Positions 27,187-36,058 of a stretch of DNA of 64,000 bases are shown here, one piece after another (positions within the stretch are counted from its first letter, which is position 1; the number at the start of each line of letters is the position of its first letter). This stretch comes from Rhodocyclaceae bacterium (GTDB taxonomy: Bacteria > Pseudomonadota > Gammaproteobacteria > Burkholderiales > Rhodocyclaceae): contig JADJEF010000020.1 of the NCBI GenBank assembly GCA_016702335.1, forward strand, positions 124,001 through 188,000. The letters run 5' to 3'. Made by a program: the position numbers and the translations under genes. Under the pieces are notes generated by a model that searched no databases, had not been told where the DNA came from, and saw only the letters and a list, made by a program, of their open reading frames with translations.

Positions 27187-29547
27187 ATGCTGCCGCCTAT
27201 CGAATCCCGCATTGCCGACGAAATCGGCGTCCGCCCTTCCCAAGTACTCGCCGCTGTCCTGTTGCTCGACGAAGGGGCCACCGTGCCCTTCATCGCCCGT
27301 TACCGCAAGGAAGTCACCGACAATCTCGACGACACGCAACTGCGTACCCTGGCCGAGCGCCTGGTCTATCTGCGCGAGTTGGAAGAGCGCCGCCGCGCCA
27401 TCCTGACCAGTATCGAGGAACAGGGAAAGCTCACGCCACCCTTGCGCCACGACGTTGAAAACGCCGAGACCAAGCAAGCGCTGGAAGACCTCTACCTGCC
27501 TTACAAGCAGAAGCGTCGGACCAAAGCGCAGATGGCTCGTGAAGCCGGGCTTGAGCCCTTGGCGGATGCTCTGTTTGACGACCCGACACTGACCCCGGAA
27601 ACCGAAGCGGCAAAATTCGTCAATACCGAGAAGGAACCGCCCGAAAAGCACGTTCCCGACACAAAAGCGGCGCTTGATGGGGCACGCCAGATTCTCATGG
27701 AGCGCTTCGCAGAAGACGCGAAGCTGCTCCAGAAGCTCCGCAACTATCTGAATGACTATGCCATTGTTGTCTCTGCTGTCGCCGAGGGCAAGGAAGCCAG
27801 CGCCGATCCTAACGTCAGTAAATTCCGCGACTGGTTCGACTTTCGCGAACCGCTCAAATCTATGCCCTCGCATCGGGCTCTGGCCATGTTTCGGGGCAGA
27901 AACGAAGACGTATTGCGGCTGTCACTGAAAACCGAGTCGGAACTCGCTGACCCGTCGGCCGGGGGAACGAATCTGTCGCCTTGTATCACCATGGTCGCCA
28001 GCCATTTCGGCATAAAGGATCAAGGCCGGCCTGCCGACAAATGGCTCAGTGAAACAGTGCGCTGGACCTGGCTGGTCAAGCTTTCCTTGCATCTGGAATC
28101 GGAGCTCATGGGCAGCTTGCGCGAGCGCGCAGAGGACGAGGCCATTCGCGTCTTTGCGCGCAACCTGCATGACCTGCTGCTGGCCGCCCCTGCCGGCCCG
28201 AAAACCGTGATCGGCCTCGATCCGGGCATTCGTACCGGGGTCAAGGTGGCCGTGGTCGATGCCACCGGCAAGCTACTCGCCACCGACACCATCTACCCGC
28301 ACGAACCTCGCCGCGACTGGGAAGCTTCAGTGGCGGCGATTCGTCAGCTGGCACAAAAGCACCATGCCCAGTTGATCGCCATCGGCAATGGCACGGCCAG
28401 TCGCGAAACCGACAAGCTCGCCGGCGATGTGATGAAGCGCTATCCCGAACTGGGCCTGACCAAGATCGTGGTTTCCGAGGCCGGCGCTTCGGTGTATTCC
28501 GCCTCGGAGCTCGCCGCGCGTGAGTTTCCTGAGCTGGATGTGTCGCTCCGTGGGGCCGTATCCATCGCTCGCCGGCTGCAAGATCCTCTGGCGGAATTGG
28601 TCAAGATTGATCCGAAATCGATCGGTGTCGGCCAGTACCAGCACGACGTCAACCAAAGCAAGCTCGCACGTCAGCTGGATGCCGTCGTCGAGGACTGCGT
28701 GAACTCGGTGGGCGTAGACGTCAATACCGCGTCGGCCGCCCTGCTCGCCTGCATTTCCGGCTTGAACAGCACGCTGGCGAGCAATATCGTCAGCTACCGC
28801 GACAGCCATGGTGCCTTTGCCTCCCGCGATACGCTCAAACAGGTGCCGCGCCTGGGCGACAAAACCTTTGAGCAGGCCGCCGGATTCCTGCGCATCAACG
28901 ACGGTGCGAACCCGCTGGATCGCTCGGCGGTTCACCCCGAAGCCTATCCCGTGGTCGAACGCATCCTGGCCGACATCAAGAAACACGCCAAAGACGTGCT
29001 GGGCGATTCACGCACCGTCAAGACCATCAAGGCCGAAAAGTACGTCGATGAACGCTTCGGGCTGCCCACCATACAAGACATCTTGAAGGAACTGGAAAAG
29101 CCCGGGCGCGATCCTCGCCCTGAGTTCAAGACCGCGTCATTCAAGGAAGGCATCGAAGAACTGCGCGACTTGCAGCCAGGGATGCTGCTCGAAGGCGTGA
29201 TCACCAACGTCACCAACTTCGGAGCCTTTGTGGACATTGGCGTACATCAGGACGGCCTGGTACATATTTCCGCCTTGTCCGCGACCTTTGTCAAAGATCC
29301 CCACAGCGTGGTGAAGGCTGGCGATGTGGTCAAGGTGAAGGTGGTAGAAGTCGACATTCCGCGCAAGCGCATTGCCCTGACCATGCGCCTCACCGATGAT
29401 ATTGCGCGAAAGCCAAACGACATGCGCAATCCGCAAGTCGGCGCTGGCAACACGGCGATTCGTCGCCCAGGAACCACAACCACGCACTCGCGGGGCCCCG
29501 AACCCGCAGGTGCCATGGCCTCGGCATTTGCCAAGCTCAAACGCTAG
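27187..29547 (+). CDS. tex: Tex family RNA-binding transcription accessory protein
   Basis: 786 residues. Domains in order: N-terminal Tex HTH-rich region (ATVPFIARYRKEVTDNLDDTQLR), YqgF-like RNase fold (VIGLDPGIRTGVKVAVVD), helix-hairpin-helix repeats, and an S1 RNA-binding domain from about residue 664 (GVITNVTNFGAFVDIGVHQD). The ATG at 27187 has GGAG upstream; an open frame to 26818 is a shadow over the previous gene. The C-terminal tail after the S1 domain contains repeat copy 3 read in frame as NPQVGAGNTAIRR. Confidence 0.95.
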   Translation: MLPPIESRIADEIGVRPSQVLAAVLLLDEGATVPFIARYRKEVTDNLDDTQLRTLAERLVYLRELEERRRAILTSIEEQGKLTPPLRHDVENAETKQALEDLYLPYKQKRRTKAQMAREAGLEPLADALFDDPTLTPETEAAKFVNTEKEPPEKHVPDTKAALDGARQILMERFAEDAKLLQKLRNYLNDYAIVVSAVAEGKEASADPNVSKFRDWFDFREPLKSMPSHRALAMFRGRNEDVLRLSLKTESELADPSAGGTNLSPCITMVASHFGIKDQGRPADKWLSETVRWTWLVKLSLHLESELMGSLRERAEDEAIRVFARNLHDLLLAAPAGPKTVIGLDPGIRTGVKVAVVDATGKLLATDTIYPHEPRRDWEASVAAIRQLAQKHHAQLIAIGNGTASRETDKLAGDVMKRYPELGLTKIVVSEAGASVYSASELAAREFPELDVSLRGAVSIARRLQDPLAELVKIDPKSIGVGQYQHDVNQSKLARQLDAVVEDCVNSVGVDVNTASAALLACISGLNSTLASNIVSYRDSHGAFASRDTLKQVPRLGDKTFEQAAGFLRINDGANPLDRSAVHPEAYPVVERILADIKKHAKDVLGDSRTVKTIKAEKYVDERFGLPTIQDILKELEKPGRDPRPEFKTASFKEGIEELRDLQPGMLLEGVITNVTNFGAFVDIGVHQDGLVHISALSATFVKDPHSVVKAGDVVKVKVVEVDIPRKRIALTMRLTDDIARKPNDMRNPQVGAGNTAIRRPGTTTTHSRGPEPAGAMASAFAKLKR
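29431..29460 (+). repeat. Dispersed ~30-bp repeat, copy 3, inside tex
   Basis: CCGCAAGTCGGCGCTGG then CAACACGGCGATT. It lies wholly within the tex reading frame, in the low-complexity tail after the S1 domain, and keeps the frame open. Confidence 0.85.
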
Positions 29548-29578
29548 CACCGTGCTGCCCCACGGCTGACGTAGCCGT

Positions 29579-30781
29579 TCACTCGCTGCGCAAGGCCTCC
29601 ACCGGATCAAGGTGCGCCGCCCGGCGGGCGGGCATTACGCCGGCTGCGAGCCCGATAATCATCGCCAGCACTTCCGCCGCTACCGCATAGCTCAGGGGCG
29701 TATGCACTGGCAAGGCGGGCACAAACAGGCGAATTACTTGTGCCAGGCCGATACCCAACACCAGCCCCAAAATTCCGCCGAGACTGGCCAGGGCGACCGC
29801 CTCACCCAGGAACAGGCTCAGTATGGTTCGCCGCTTCGCCCCTATGGCCACCATCAGGCCGATCTCGCTGGTGCGCTCGGTCACCGCGATGGTCATGATG
29901 GTGACAATACCCACGCCGCCGACCAGCAATGAAATACCCCCCAATGCACCGACGGCCATGGTCAGCACGTCAAGAATCGAGGAAAGCGTCGACAGCATTT
30001 CTTCCTGGCTGATCAGCGTTACGTCCTCACGCCCGTGACGACTGATCATCAAGGCCTTCGCCTGCCGGGCAACACTGGCTGACGATGCACCCTCGGCCAC
30101 CGCAATATCGATCTCGTTGAGTCCTTCCCGATTGAACAGCTCCATCGCGCGACCGGCAGGAATGAATGCGGTGTCATCCAGATCAATGCCCAGAAACTGC
30201 CCCTTGCTCTCCATGATGCCAACCACCCGGAACTGAAGTCCGCCAATGCGTACCCGCTCGCCCAGTGCATTGTCGGCACCGAACAACTCATACTTCAGCT
30301 TGGGTCCGAGCACCACCAGTGCACGCGCCGCGTTGGCCTCTTCGCGGGGCAAAAACTGTCCGACGCGCACTTTTCCCTTGAACACTACCGGCATGTCAGG
30401 GCCCACCCCGTAGACCGAGGTTCGGCGCGAGCGACCTTTGGCATTGACCTCGGCATTGCCGAAAAGACTCGGGGTGACCGCCAGCACATTGGGCAAGCGG
30501 GCCAAGGCCTCGGCATCCTCAAGTGTGAGCGGGCGCGCACTGCTGGGCAAGCCAGTCACCGGCGTGCCCCCTGTTTTGGTCTTGCCCGGATGCACTCCAA
30601 TCACATTGGTGCCGAACTGCGTAAACTCGGCCAGCACGTAGCGGTGAATGCCCTCACCAATCGAGGTGAGCAAGATGACCGCAGCAATACCCACCGCAAT
30701 GCCAAGCAGCGTCAGAAAGCTGCGCAGGCGCTGGCCGGTGATGGCGCGCAGGGCTAACTGAATCAGATCGCTCAGGGGCAT
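29579..30781 (-). CDS. MacB-like ABC transporter permease (second of pair)
   Basis: 400 residues: N-terminal TM helix (LRSFLTLLGIAVGIAAVILLTS), a large periplasmic MacB core domain, and three C-terminal TM helices joined by TERTSEIGLMVAIGAKRRTI, the FtsX-like signature. With the adjacent permease, ATPase and adaptor it would form a tripartite mechanotransmission efflux or export system. ATG 30781 chosen because the family starts at LIQLALRAITGQRLRSFLT; upstream codons overlap the previous gene without need. Substrate unknown. Confidence 0.88.
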   Translation of the reverse strand: MPLSDLIQLALRAITGQRLRSFLTLLGIAVGIAAVILLTSIGEGIHRYVLAEFTQFGTNVIGVHPGKTKTGGTPVTGLPSSARPLTLEDAEALARLPNVLAVTPSLFGNAEVNAKGRSRRTSVYGVGPDMPVVFKGKVRVGQFLPREEANAARALVVLGPKLKYELFGADNALGERVRIGGLQFRVVGIMESKGQFLGIDLDDTAFIPAGRAMELFNREGLNEIDIAVAEGASSASVARQAKALMISRHGREDVTLISQEEMLSTLSSILDVLTMAVGALGGISLLVGGVGIVTIMTIAVTERTSEIGLMVAIGAKRRTILSLFLGEAVALASLGGILGLVLGIGLAQVIRLFVPALPVHTPLSYAVAAEVLAMIIGLAAGVMPARRAAHLDPVEALRSE

Positions 30782-30795
30782 GCTTGGTCCGCAAT

Positions 30796-32004
30796 TCAGT
30801 GTTTCATCAGGGCTTGCACCGGGTCCATGGCCGCCGCACGCTGCGCTGGCATCCAGCCAAAGAGCAGGCCGGTGCCCAACGAGGTAGCCAGCGCCGCGAT
30901 CACCGCCCACGCGGGCGCATAGGCGGGAAAGGCCGGGTAAAGCGCGCGAATCAACCAGGCGCCCGTCTGGCCGAGCAGATAGCCGAGCGCCGCCCCCGCC
31001 AGAGAGAGCAGCGCTGCCTCGACCAAAAACGCCTGACGTATCGTCGCCGCCCGTGCGCCCAGCGCCTTGAGCAGGCCAATCTCGCCAGTACGTTGCGCTA
31101 CGGCGACCAGCATCACGTTCATCACCAGTATGCCGGCCACGGCCAGACTGATCGCGGCAATGCCAGCCACGCCTGCCGTCAGCGCGCCGAGCAGGCGGTC
31201 GAAGGTCGCCAACACCGCATCCTGCGTGATCACGGTGACATCTTCTTCGCCCCCATGCCGGGCCTTGATGGTCTCGGCGGCGTGGCGCTTGGCACTTTCG
31301 ATCGCATTGCGACTTTGCGCCTGTACCAGAACGCGAAACAGCGTATTGCTATCGAACATCTGCTGCGCCAGCGCCACCGGCACCAGGACCAGCTCGTCAG
31401 TATTCATGCCCATCCCCGTGCCCGTAGCGGCCAACACACCAATCACGCGAACCCGACGGCCGCCCAGCCGCACATACTCCCCTACGGCCGTGCCACTCCC
31501 GAATAGCTCGCGATAAACCGAGCCCCCGATCACCGCTACCGGCGTGCTGCGGGTCCACTCGCCCTCCGGCAAAAAACTGCCCTGCGCCATGTGAAAGTTG
31601 CGCACTTGCAGATAGCTCGCGGTGGTTCCGGCAACGATCACTTCGCGCAACTTTCCGCCGACGTTGATTTCTGAAGAACCGGCGGTCAACGGGGCCACGC
31701 GCGCGACATGAGGGCTGCGCAAGAGTGCCGCCGCATCATCGATCGTCAGATCACGCGGGGTGCGTGTCACCGCATTGGCCGGGCTGAAGCCGCCCGTCGC
31801 CGAGCGGCCCGGCAGAACAATCACCAGATTGCTGCCCAGAGTGGAAAACTGCGCCACCACATAGCGACGCGCGCCATCGCCCAGCGCCGTGAGCACCACC
31901 ACGGCGGCAACGCCAATGGCCATGGCCAGCAGCGAGAGCGCCGTGCGCAACGGGTTGCCCGAGGCCGCATCGCGGGCAAAGCGGATGACATCTGGCCCAC
32001 GCAC
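30796..32004 (-). CDS. MacB-like ABC transporter permease (first of pair)
   Basis: 402 residues with the same four-TM MacB/FtsX layout (NPLRTALSLLAMAIGVAAVVVLT; AQRTGEIGLLKALGARAATIRQ). It begins with GTG at 32004, three bases after the ATPase stop, with the dispersed repeat lying immediately upstream, so no normal ribosome site is seen; translation is probably coupled to the ATPase gene. Two different permeases suggest a heterodimer. Confidence 0.86.
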   Translation of the reverse strand: MRGPDVIRFARDAASGNPLRTALSLLAMAIGVAAVVVLTALGDGARRYVVAQFSTLGSNLVIVLPGRSATGGFSPANAVTRTPRDLTIDDAAALLRSPHVARVAPLTAGSSEINVGGKLREVIVAGTTASYLQVRNFHMAQGSFLPEGEWTRSTPVAVIGGSVYRELFGSGTAVGEYVRLGGRRVRVIGVLAATGTGMGMNTDELVLVPVALAQQMFDSNTLFRVLVQAQSRNAIESAKRHAAETIKARHGGEEDVTVITQDAVLATFDRLLGALTAGVAGIAAISLAVAGILVMNVMLVAVAQRTGEIGLLKALGARAATIRQAFLVEAALLSLAGAALGYLLGQTGAWLIRALYPAFPAYAPAWAVIAALATSLGTGLLFGWMPAQRAAAMDPVQALMKH

Positions 32005-32007
32005 GGC

Positions 32008-32733
32008 TTATTTCCGCAAGTCGGCGCTGGTGACACGGCGATGATCAGCACGATCACGACGTTCATCGCCGATGAGTCGTCCGTCTTCCATGCGCAGTTG
32101 CCGGTGCGCCCGCGCGCCTACCGTGACATCGTGCGTCACCACGATCAGAGTCACGCCGTTGGCATTGAGCGTTTCGAGGAGCGCAATCACGTCGTCACCG
32201 GTGCTGCGGTCGAGATTGCCTGTCGGTTCATCGGCCAATAGCAGCGCTGGCTGCATGACCGTGGCGCGGGCAATCGCCACACGCTGGCGCTGCCCGCCGG
32301 AAAGCTGATCCGGCCGATGGTCGGAGCGATTTTCCAAACCGAACTCACGCAGCGCCTTGCCAACGCGGCGCGCCCGCTCTGCGGCGGGAATGCCGGCCAG
32401 CATCATGGGCAAAGCAATGTTTTCAGCGGCGGTAAGACGCGGCACCAGATGGAAGCTCTGGAACACAAAGCCAATGCGCTGACTGCGCACCTGCGCCTGC
32501 TCGTCCGGACTGAGGGTAGTGACATCGCGCCCTTCCAGCCGATACACCCCGGCATTGGGTCGATCAAGCAAGCCGAGCAGATTAAGCATGGTCGATTTGC
32601 CCGAGCCGGACGGCCCGAGTATCGCGACATATTCCCCCTGCGCGATACTCAGATCGATACGCGCGAGGGCATGGACGGTGCTGTCACCGAGCAAAAACGT
32701 GCGCTCGATGGCGGACAACTCGATCAGCGGCAT
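32008..32733 (-). CDS. MacB/LolD-type ABC transporter ATPase
   Basis: 241 residues with Walker A GPSGSGKST (~residue 38), signature LSGGQRQRVAIARA (~138) and Walker B LLLADEPTGNLD (~160). It powers the two neighbouring permeases. The last residues, RRVTSADLRK, are encoded by dispersed repeat copy 4, so the repeat replaced or extended the natural C-terminus just after RMEDGRLIGDERRDRADH. Start overlaps the adaptor stop (TAATG). Confidence 0.92.
   Translation of the reverse strand: MPLIELSAIERTFLLGDSTVHALARIDLSIAQGEYVAILGPSGSGKSTMLNLLGLLDRPNAGVYRLEGRDVTTLSPDEQAQVRSQRIGFVFQSFHLVPRLTAAENIALPMMLAGIPAAERARRVGKALREFGLENRSDHRPDQLSGGQRQRVAIARATVMQPALLLADEPTGNLDRSTGDDVIALLETLNANGVTLIVVTHDVTVGARAHRQLRMEDGRLIGDERRDRADHRRVTSADLRK
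32014..32042 (+). repeat. Dispersed ~30-bp repeat, copy 4, at the ABC ATPase C-terminus
   Basis: CCGCAAGTCGGCGCTGG then TGACACGGCGAT. On the minus strand it encodes the last ten residues of the ABC ATPase; the stop lies within 4 bases after it. Confidence 0.85.
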
Positions 32734-33947
32734 TACTTCTTTTCCGCGTCGCCAAGCACCGCGGCAACACCGGCCTTGACGCCTGCCCGATCCAGCGAGG
32801 TCACGACCTGGTCGCCAGCGACCACGCCCTCAAGTACCTCCGTGTATTCCCAGTTGGCGATGCCGGTCTTGACCGCGCGCTCGACCAATTTTCCGTCGCT
32901 GGCCAGCACCAGTACCTTGTTGCCTTCAATCAGCGTCGCCGTAGGCACACGCAGCACGCCCTCGCGGCGTTGCAAGACGATTTCGACATCGGCGCTATAC
33001 CCCACCAGAAGCGCCGCGCGTTTGCCTTGATCCGCGCCGCTGCCTGAAGGAGATCCCTGTGGGGCTTGCGGATCGACGAAATCAACCTCGACATCAACGG
33101 TACGCGCCTGCTTTTCCAGGGCCGATACATAGGGGGCGATGCGCCGCACCTTGCCGGCCAAAGGCTGGCCAGGCAAAGCGTCGAGGTTGATGCGTACCAA
33201 CTGACCCACCGAAATCTTCGGGGCATCGACCTCATCCATCGGCGCGGTCACGTAAAGGCAGCTGTCATCGATCAGGTCGATGGCCGGAGGGGTCTGCACG
33301 CCGGGGGGCGAGGGCGTCGAGTACTCACCCAGCTCACCGACGATTTTGGCCACCGTGCCGTCGAACGGCGCGTACAGACTGGTACGCCCCTGCTCTGCCC
33401 GGCTGACCCCGATGCGCGCCTCGGCCTGCGCCACATCGGCCTTGGCCGTCTCGCACGCCGCCTGGCGGGCTTCAGCGTCGGTACGTGACGAATCCTCGCG
33501 CGAGCTCGAAATAAAGCCTTTTGCGCGTAAATCCGATTGCCGCCTGGCTTCACGGACCGCCCCCGCCGCCACGGTACAGACCTCGGTCACGCGCCGGCGG
33601 GCCATTTCACGCTGCGTCTCGGCCAGGGACTGCTGGGCCTTCTGGTCGTCGTTCCAGAGCTTCATAAGCAACTGACCCTTCTTTACCCGGTCCCCCTCCT
33701 TGACACCCAGATACTCGATGCGCCCGCCCATGATGGTCGAGAGTTTGGTGCGCTGACAGGCCTCAAGGGTACCGGCACGGGTATTGACCACGCTGGCCTC
33801 GACCACGCCTTTTTCCACACTGTGCACGGCTACCGACACCGGCTTGGGGCGCGAGAGCCAGAAAAGAATGCTCCCCAGAACGGCAATAGCCAGAACAAAA
33901 ATGACCGCACGGCGGCCCCAAGGCAGAGATATTCGAGCAGGAATCAT
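32733..33947 (-). CDS. MacA-like periplasmic adaptor (HlyD/RND type)
   Basis: 404 residues: an N-terminal anchor helix (AVIFVLAIAVLGSILFWLS), a biotinyl-lipoyl half motif (GRIEYLGVKEGDRVKKGQLLMKL), a coiled-coil hairpin and beta-barrel domains (YAPFDGTVAKIVGELGEY). It would bridge the ABC permeases to an outer-membrane channel, which is not encoded here. First gene of the four-gene operon adaptor-ATPase-permease-permease. Confidence 0.9.
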   Translation of the reverse strand: MIPARISLPWGRRAVIFVLAIAVLGSILFWLSRPKPVSVAVHSVEKGVVEASVVNTRAGTLEACQRTKLSTIMGGRIEYLGVKEGDRVKKGQLLMKLWNDDQKAQQSLAETQREMARRRVTEVCTVAAGAVREARRQSDLRAKGFISSSREDSSRTDAEARQAACETAKADVAQAEARIGVSRAEQGRTSLYAPFDGTVAKIVGELGEYSTPSPPGVQTPPAIDLIDDSCLYVTAPMDEVDAPKISVGQLVRINLDALPGQPLAGKVRRIAPYVSALEKQARTVDVEVDFVDPQAPQGSPSGSGADQGKRAALLVGYSADVEIVLQRREGVLRVPTATLIEGNKVLVLASDGKLVERAVKTGIANWEYTEVLEGVVAGDQVVTSLDRAGVKAGVAAVLGDAEKK

Positions 33948-34033
33948 GGGAAAGATTATGCCTTTGGTTCAGTACCTTGGCTAAGTTCTGTGGGAAAAAT
34001 GCAACGCCAGCTCTGAAAGCTGCCTCTAAACAC

Positions 34034-34186
34034 CGGGGGCCGTTCCGGCTCTAATTCGTCCCGTTGCGGCGTGCGCTGCCCCCTTCCAGGAGGCAGAGGT
34101 TGCGCCACCGATCATCCAGCTTCGCTTGTCTGCACCTGAAAGCGAGTGACGCGCCCTACCGGAAACGGCAGGGTACGAGAAGGAGG
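34034..34186 (+). promoter_or_regulatory. Structured 5' leader of the lytic transglycosylase gene
   Basis: Three stems can be drawn. An extended hairpin 34068-34106 (GGCG...CTGCC...GGCAG...GCGCC); a second pairing CTTCGCT (34120-34126) with AGCGAG (34141-34146) around a 14-base loop; and a GNRA-capped hairpin, CCCTACCG-GAAA-CGGCAGGG (34154-34173), seven bases before the AAGGAGG ribosome site. It does not match any riboswitch class I can recall. It may regulate translation. Confidence 0.4.
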
Positions 34187-34190
34187 AATC

Positions 34191-34976
34191 ATGTTGCAAC
34201 CGAAACATCCGCTGACCGCACTGGTCAGCAATCTGGTTCAAGGCGTTTTTCGTGCGGGGCATCTCTCCCTGATCGCCTTAGGTCTGTTTGCACTGAGTCA
34301 GTTGGTCCATGTTCCAATGGCAAGCACCCGATCCGGGCAAACTATTGATGCCCTGGGGGGCAGTGCAGAAGCCTTGGTGGTCAACGAACCCGCAGCCGAA
34401 CCCGCTTACAAAGCGTGGTTCGTCGGCGCGCAAGACCGCTTCGCCGAAAACATCATTGCCTTCAGCAGCCCAATCGCCGAGGCAGCCGCTGAAGCGCCTG
34501 AAGCAGCGAAACAGGAGGTCAGCGCGAGGCCGGTCCCGGCCAACGTGAGCCGTCTTAGTGATTATCTGGCCAATCGCTATCGCGTCTCGAATGATGTGGT
34601 CGAGAGCCTCATCGTGACCGCGCACTCTGTCGGCAAGGAACTCGGCGTTGATCCCCTGCTGATCGTGGCGGTGATGGCCACCGAGTCCAGCTTCAACCCG
34701 CTGGCGGAAAGCCGCTTCGGCGCCCAGGGCTTGATGCAAGTGATTCCGAAATACCACATGGACAAGCTCGGCGAAGATGCCCACAAGCTGGCCCTGTTTG
34801 ATCCGGCGACCAACATCCGCGTCGGTGCCATGGTGCTCAAGGAATACACGCGTCGCAATGGTTCGGTCGAAGCCGGCCTGCAGTACTACGCCGGAGCCAG
34901 CAACGACGAAGAGTTTGGCTACTCACGAAAAGTTCTGGGCACGCGCGAGAAGTTCGCACAAGTCACGCGGGGCTAA
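34191..34976 (+). CDS. Membrane-anchored lytic transglycosylase (SLT domain)
   Basis: 261 residues. An N-terminal hydrophobic helix (HLSLIALGLFALSQLVHV) anchors or exports the protein; a linker rich in Ala/Glu follows; the C-terminal SLT domain carries the catalytic Glu in MATESSFNP (~residue 165) and the AQGLMQVIPKYH motif. It cleaves peptidoglycan glycan strands. The ATG at 34191 has a full AAGGAGG site; the open frame to 34146 is inside the structured leader and is rejected. Confidence 0.92.
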   Translation: MLQPKHPLTALVSNLVQGVFRAGHLSLIALGLFALSQLVHVPMASTRSGQTIDALGGSAEALVVNEPAAEPAYKAWFVGAQDRFAENIIAFSSPIAEAAAEAPEAAKQEVSARPVPANVSRLSDYLANRYRVSNDVVESLIVTAHSVGKELGVDPLLIVAVMATESSFNPLAESRFGAQGLMQVIPKYHMDKLGEDAHKLALFDPATNIRVGAMVLKEYTRRNGSVEAGLQYYAGASNDEEFGYSRKVLGTREKFAQVTRG

Positions 34977-35021
34977 CCCGCCCTGCGCGGGGACACCGCG
35001 CAGGCACTCACAGGCGGGTTA
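34974..35021. repeat. Nested inverted repeat at the end of the transglycosylase gene
   Basis: Outer arms TAACCCGCC (34974-34982, including the stop codon) and GGCGGGTTA (35013-35021); an inner stem CCTGCGCGG / CCGCGCAGG (34982-34990, 34996-35004). No T-tract follows, so it may be a processing or Rho-type 3' structure rather than a classical terminator. Confidence 0.6.
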
Positions 35022-35219
35022 CGGGGGGCATTGAAAATCATTGCCCCCCCCATGGATCGCAGGGCGTCTGGAGTACCATGCGCGACAGCTAGGCCAGCAT
35101 CCTCGCTGGCAACCATTTGCGATACGCCTCTTCCCGTTCCCCGGCGATGTGCTATCGGCTGGCTCGGCATGGGCCGTCAGGCTGACCAGGAGGATGGGGG
35201 TCAATAGCAGTGTGCGCAT
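35019..35219 (-). CDS. Short secreted protein, probably damaged
   Basis: ATG at 35219 follows AGGAAG, and the first residues MRTLLLTPILLVSLTAHAEP look like a signal peptide with a cleavage site near AHA. After about residue 25 the frame is Arg/Cys-rich and unlike a natural protein; a neighbouring frame gives IAGEREEAYRKWLPARMLA and a stop, which looks more natural. I suspect a one-base shift near 35145. Family unknown. Confidence 0.35.
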   Translation of the reverse strand: MRTLLLTPILLVSLTAHAEPADSTSPGNGKRRIANGCQRGCWPSCRAWYSRRPAIHGGGNDFQCPP

Positions 35220-35379
35220 GTATCTTCCTGCAATTTGCGATTGCATGTGGGGTCCAGCGCGACCCAACCGTATTGATTCCAAAGCCGTTCCACCGTGATG
35301 GTGGCCGTGATCCCATTGATGTTGTCAGGTGCCCCCTCGGTACGGGTGATGCGCCGGCGACAATTGGCCGGTGGCGCCA

Positions 35380-35835
35380 CAGAATGTGTTCCGCATCAGG
35401 TTGACGGTGTGCTGCGACGACAGCGCTATGGTCAGGAGGGTGCCGTGATCTGGCTGACCGGACTGCCCGGAGCAAGAAAGTCGACGCTGGTCATGGATCT
35501 GGAGGCATGCCTGCTGACGCTGGGTTACGCGTGCTATACGCTCGACGGCGAAAGTGTGCATCACGGCCTTCATTTCGCCGTGCCGAAATGACCGGGCGCA
35601 AGCACGCGCAGCAGCAGGACGTAGTGGATTACATGAAATCCATGTTGCTGCCGGTCTGGCGACTTGCGAAGCGCGCGATCCTAAAGGGCTTTACCAGAAA
35701 GCGCGCCGGCCCGATTCTAATTTTCACTGACATTGATGCGCCCTACAAAATTCCGGAGTCACCCGAATTGCGCTTGCGTACCGATAGAGAATCGCCAGAG
35801 CAAAGTCTGAAGCGCCTGATGACGCGCCAAAAGTG
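35380..35835 (+). pseudogene. cysC: Adenylylsulfate kinase (CysC) remnant
   Basis: The 5' part reads GQEGAVIWLTGLPGARKSTL then YTLDGESVHHGLH, the APS kinase P-loop (second Gly of GAGKST changed to Arg) and substrate motif. About 80 central residues are missing. The 3' part appears in other frames: DPKGLYQKAR, then FTDIDAPYKIPESPELRLRTDRESPEQSL, the normal CysC end. The gene is thus deleted internally and frameshifted. Confidence 0.75.
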
Positions 35836-35858
35836 CAACCGACGCCAAATAGCAGGGC

Positions 35859-35969
35859 GCTAACTCGATGGCACTGCTCGGGCATAAATCTGAATCAGTG
35901 CACCAGCGATACATCCGAATCAAAGAGTCGCCCGTGGTGCAGGGCATGAAGAAGGTGGCAAAATCTTAG
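35859..35969 (+). pseudogene. Tyrosine recombinase C-terminal remnant
   Basis: A short frame ending at TAG 35967-35969 reads MALLGHKSESVHQRYIRIKESPVVQGM: the LLGHKS...Y box of phage-type integrases with the catalytic Tyr. No upstream integrase remains. GTGGCAA...TTGCCAC plus TTTTCTT (35954-35985) just after the stop may be its terminator. It marks an older integration event beside the cysC scar. Confidence 0.65.
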
Positions 35970-36010
35970 GCAGTTGCCACTTTTCTTAGGCAGTTTCAGA
36001 AAAAACCTAT

Positions 36011-36058
36011 ATGAATCAAATCTCCACTCCCTATCGCATTTACGGCATCAAGAACTGC
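36011..36058 (+). pseudogene. 5' fragment of a Spx/ArsC-family gene split by the mobile element
   Basis: ATG at 36011 gives MNQISTPYRIYGIKNC, the thioredoxin-fold N-terminus and redox Cys of the ArsC/Spx/YffB family, after which the frame hits a stop in foreign DNA. The missing continuation (DTMKKAF-type residues onward) is found at 49692-50011. The junction is exactly at the Cys codon. Confidence 0.8.

Noticed and set aside
34034..34186. Leader as a c-di-AMP (ydaO), c-di-GMP (GEMM), SAH or cobalamin riboswitch
   Set aside because: None of the conserved core motifs I know for these classes can be found; kept only as an unclassified structured leader.
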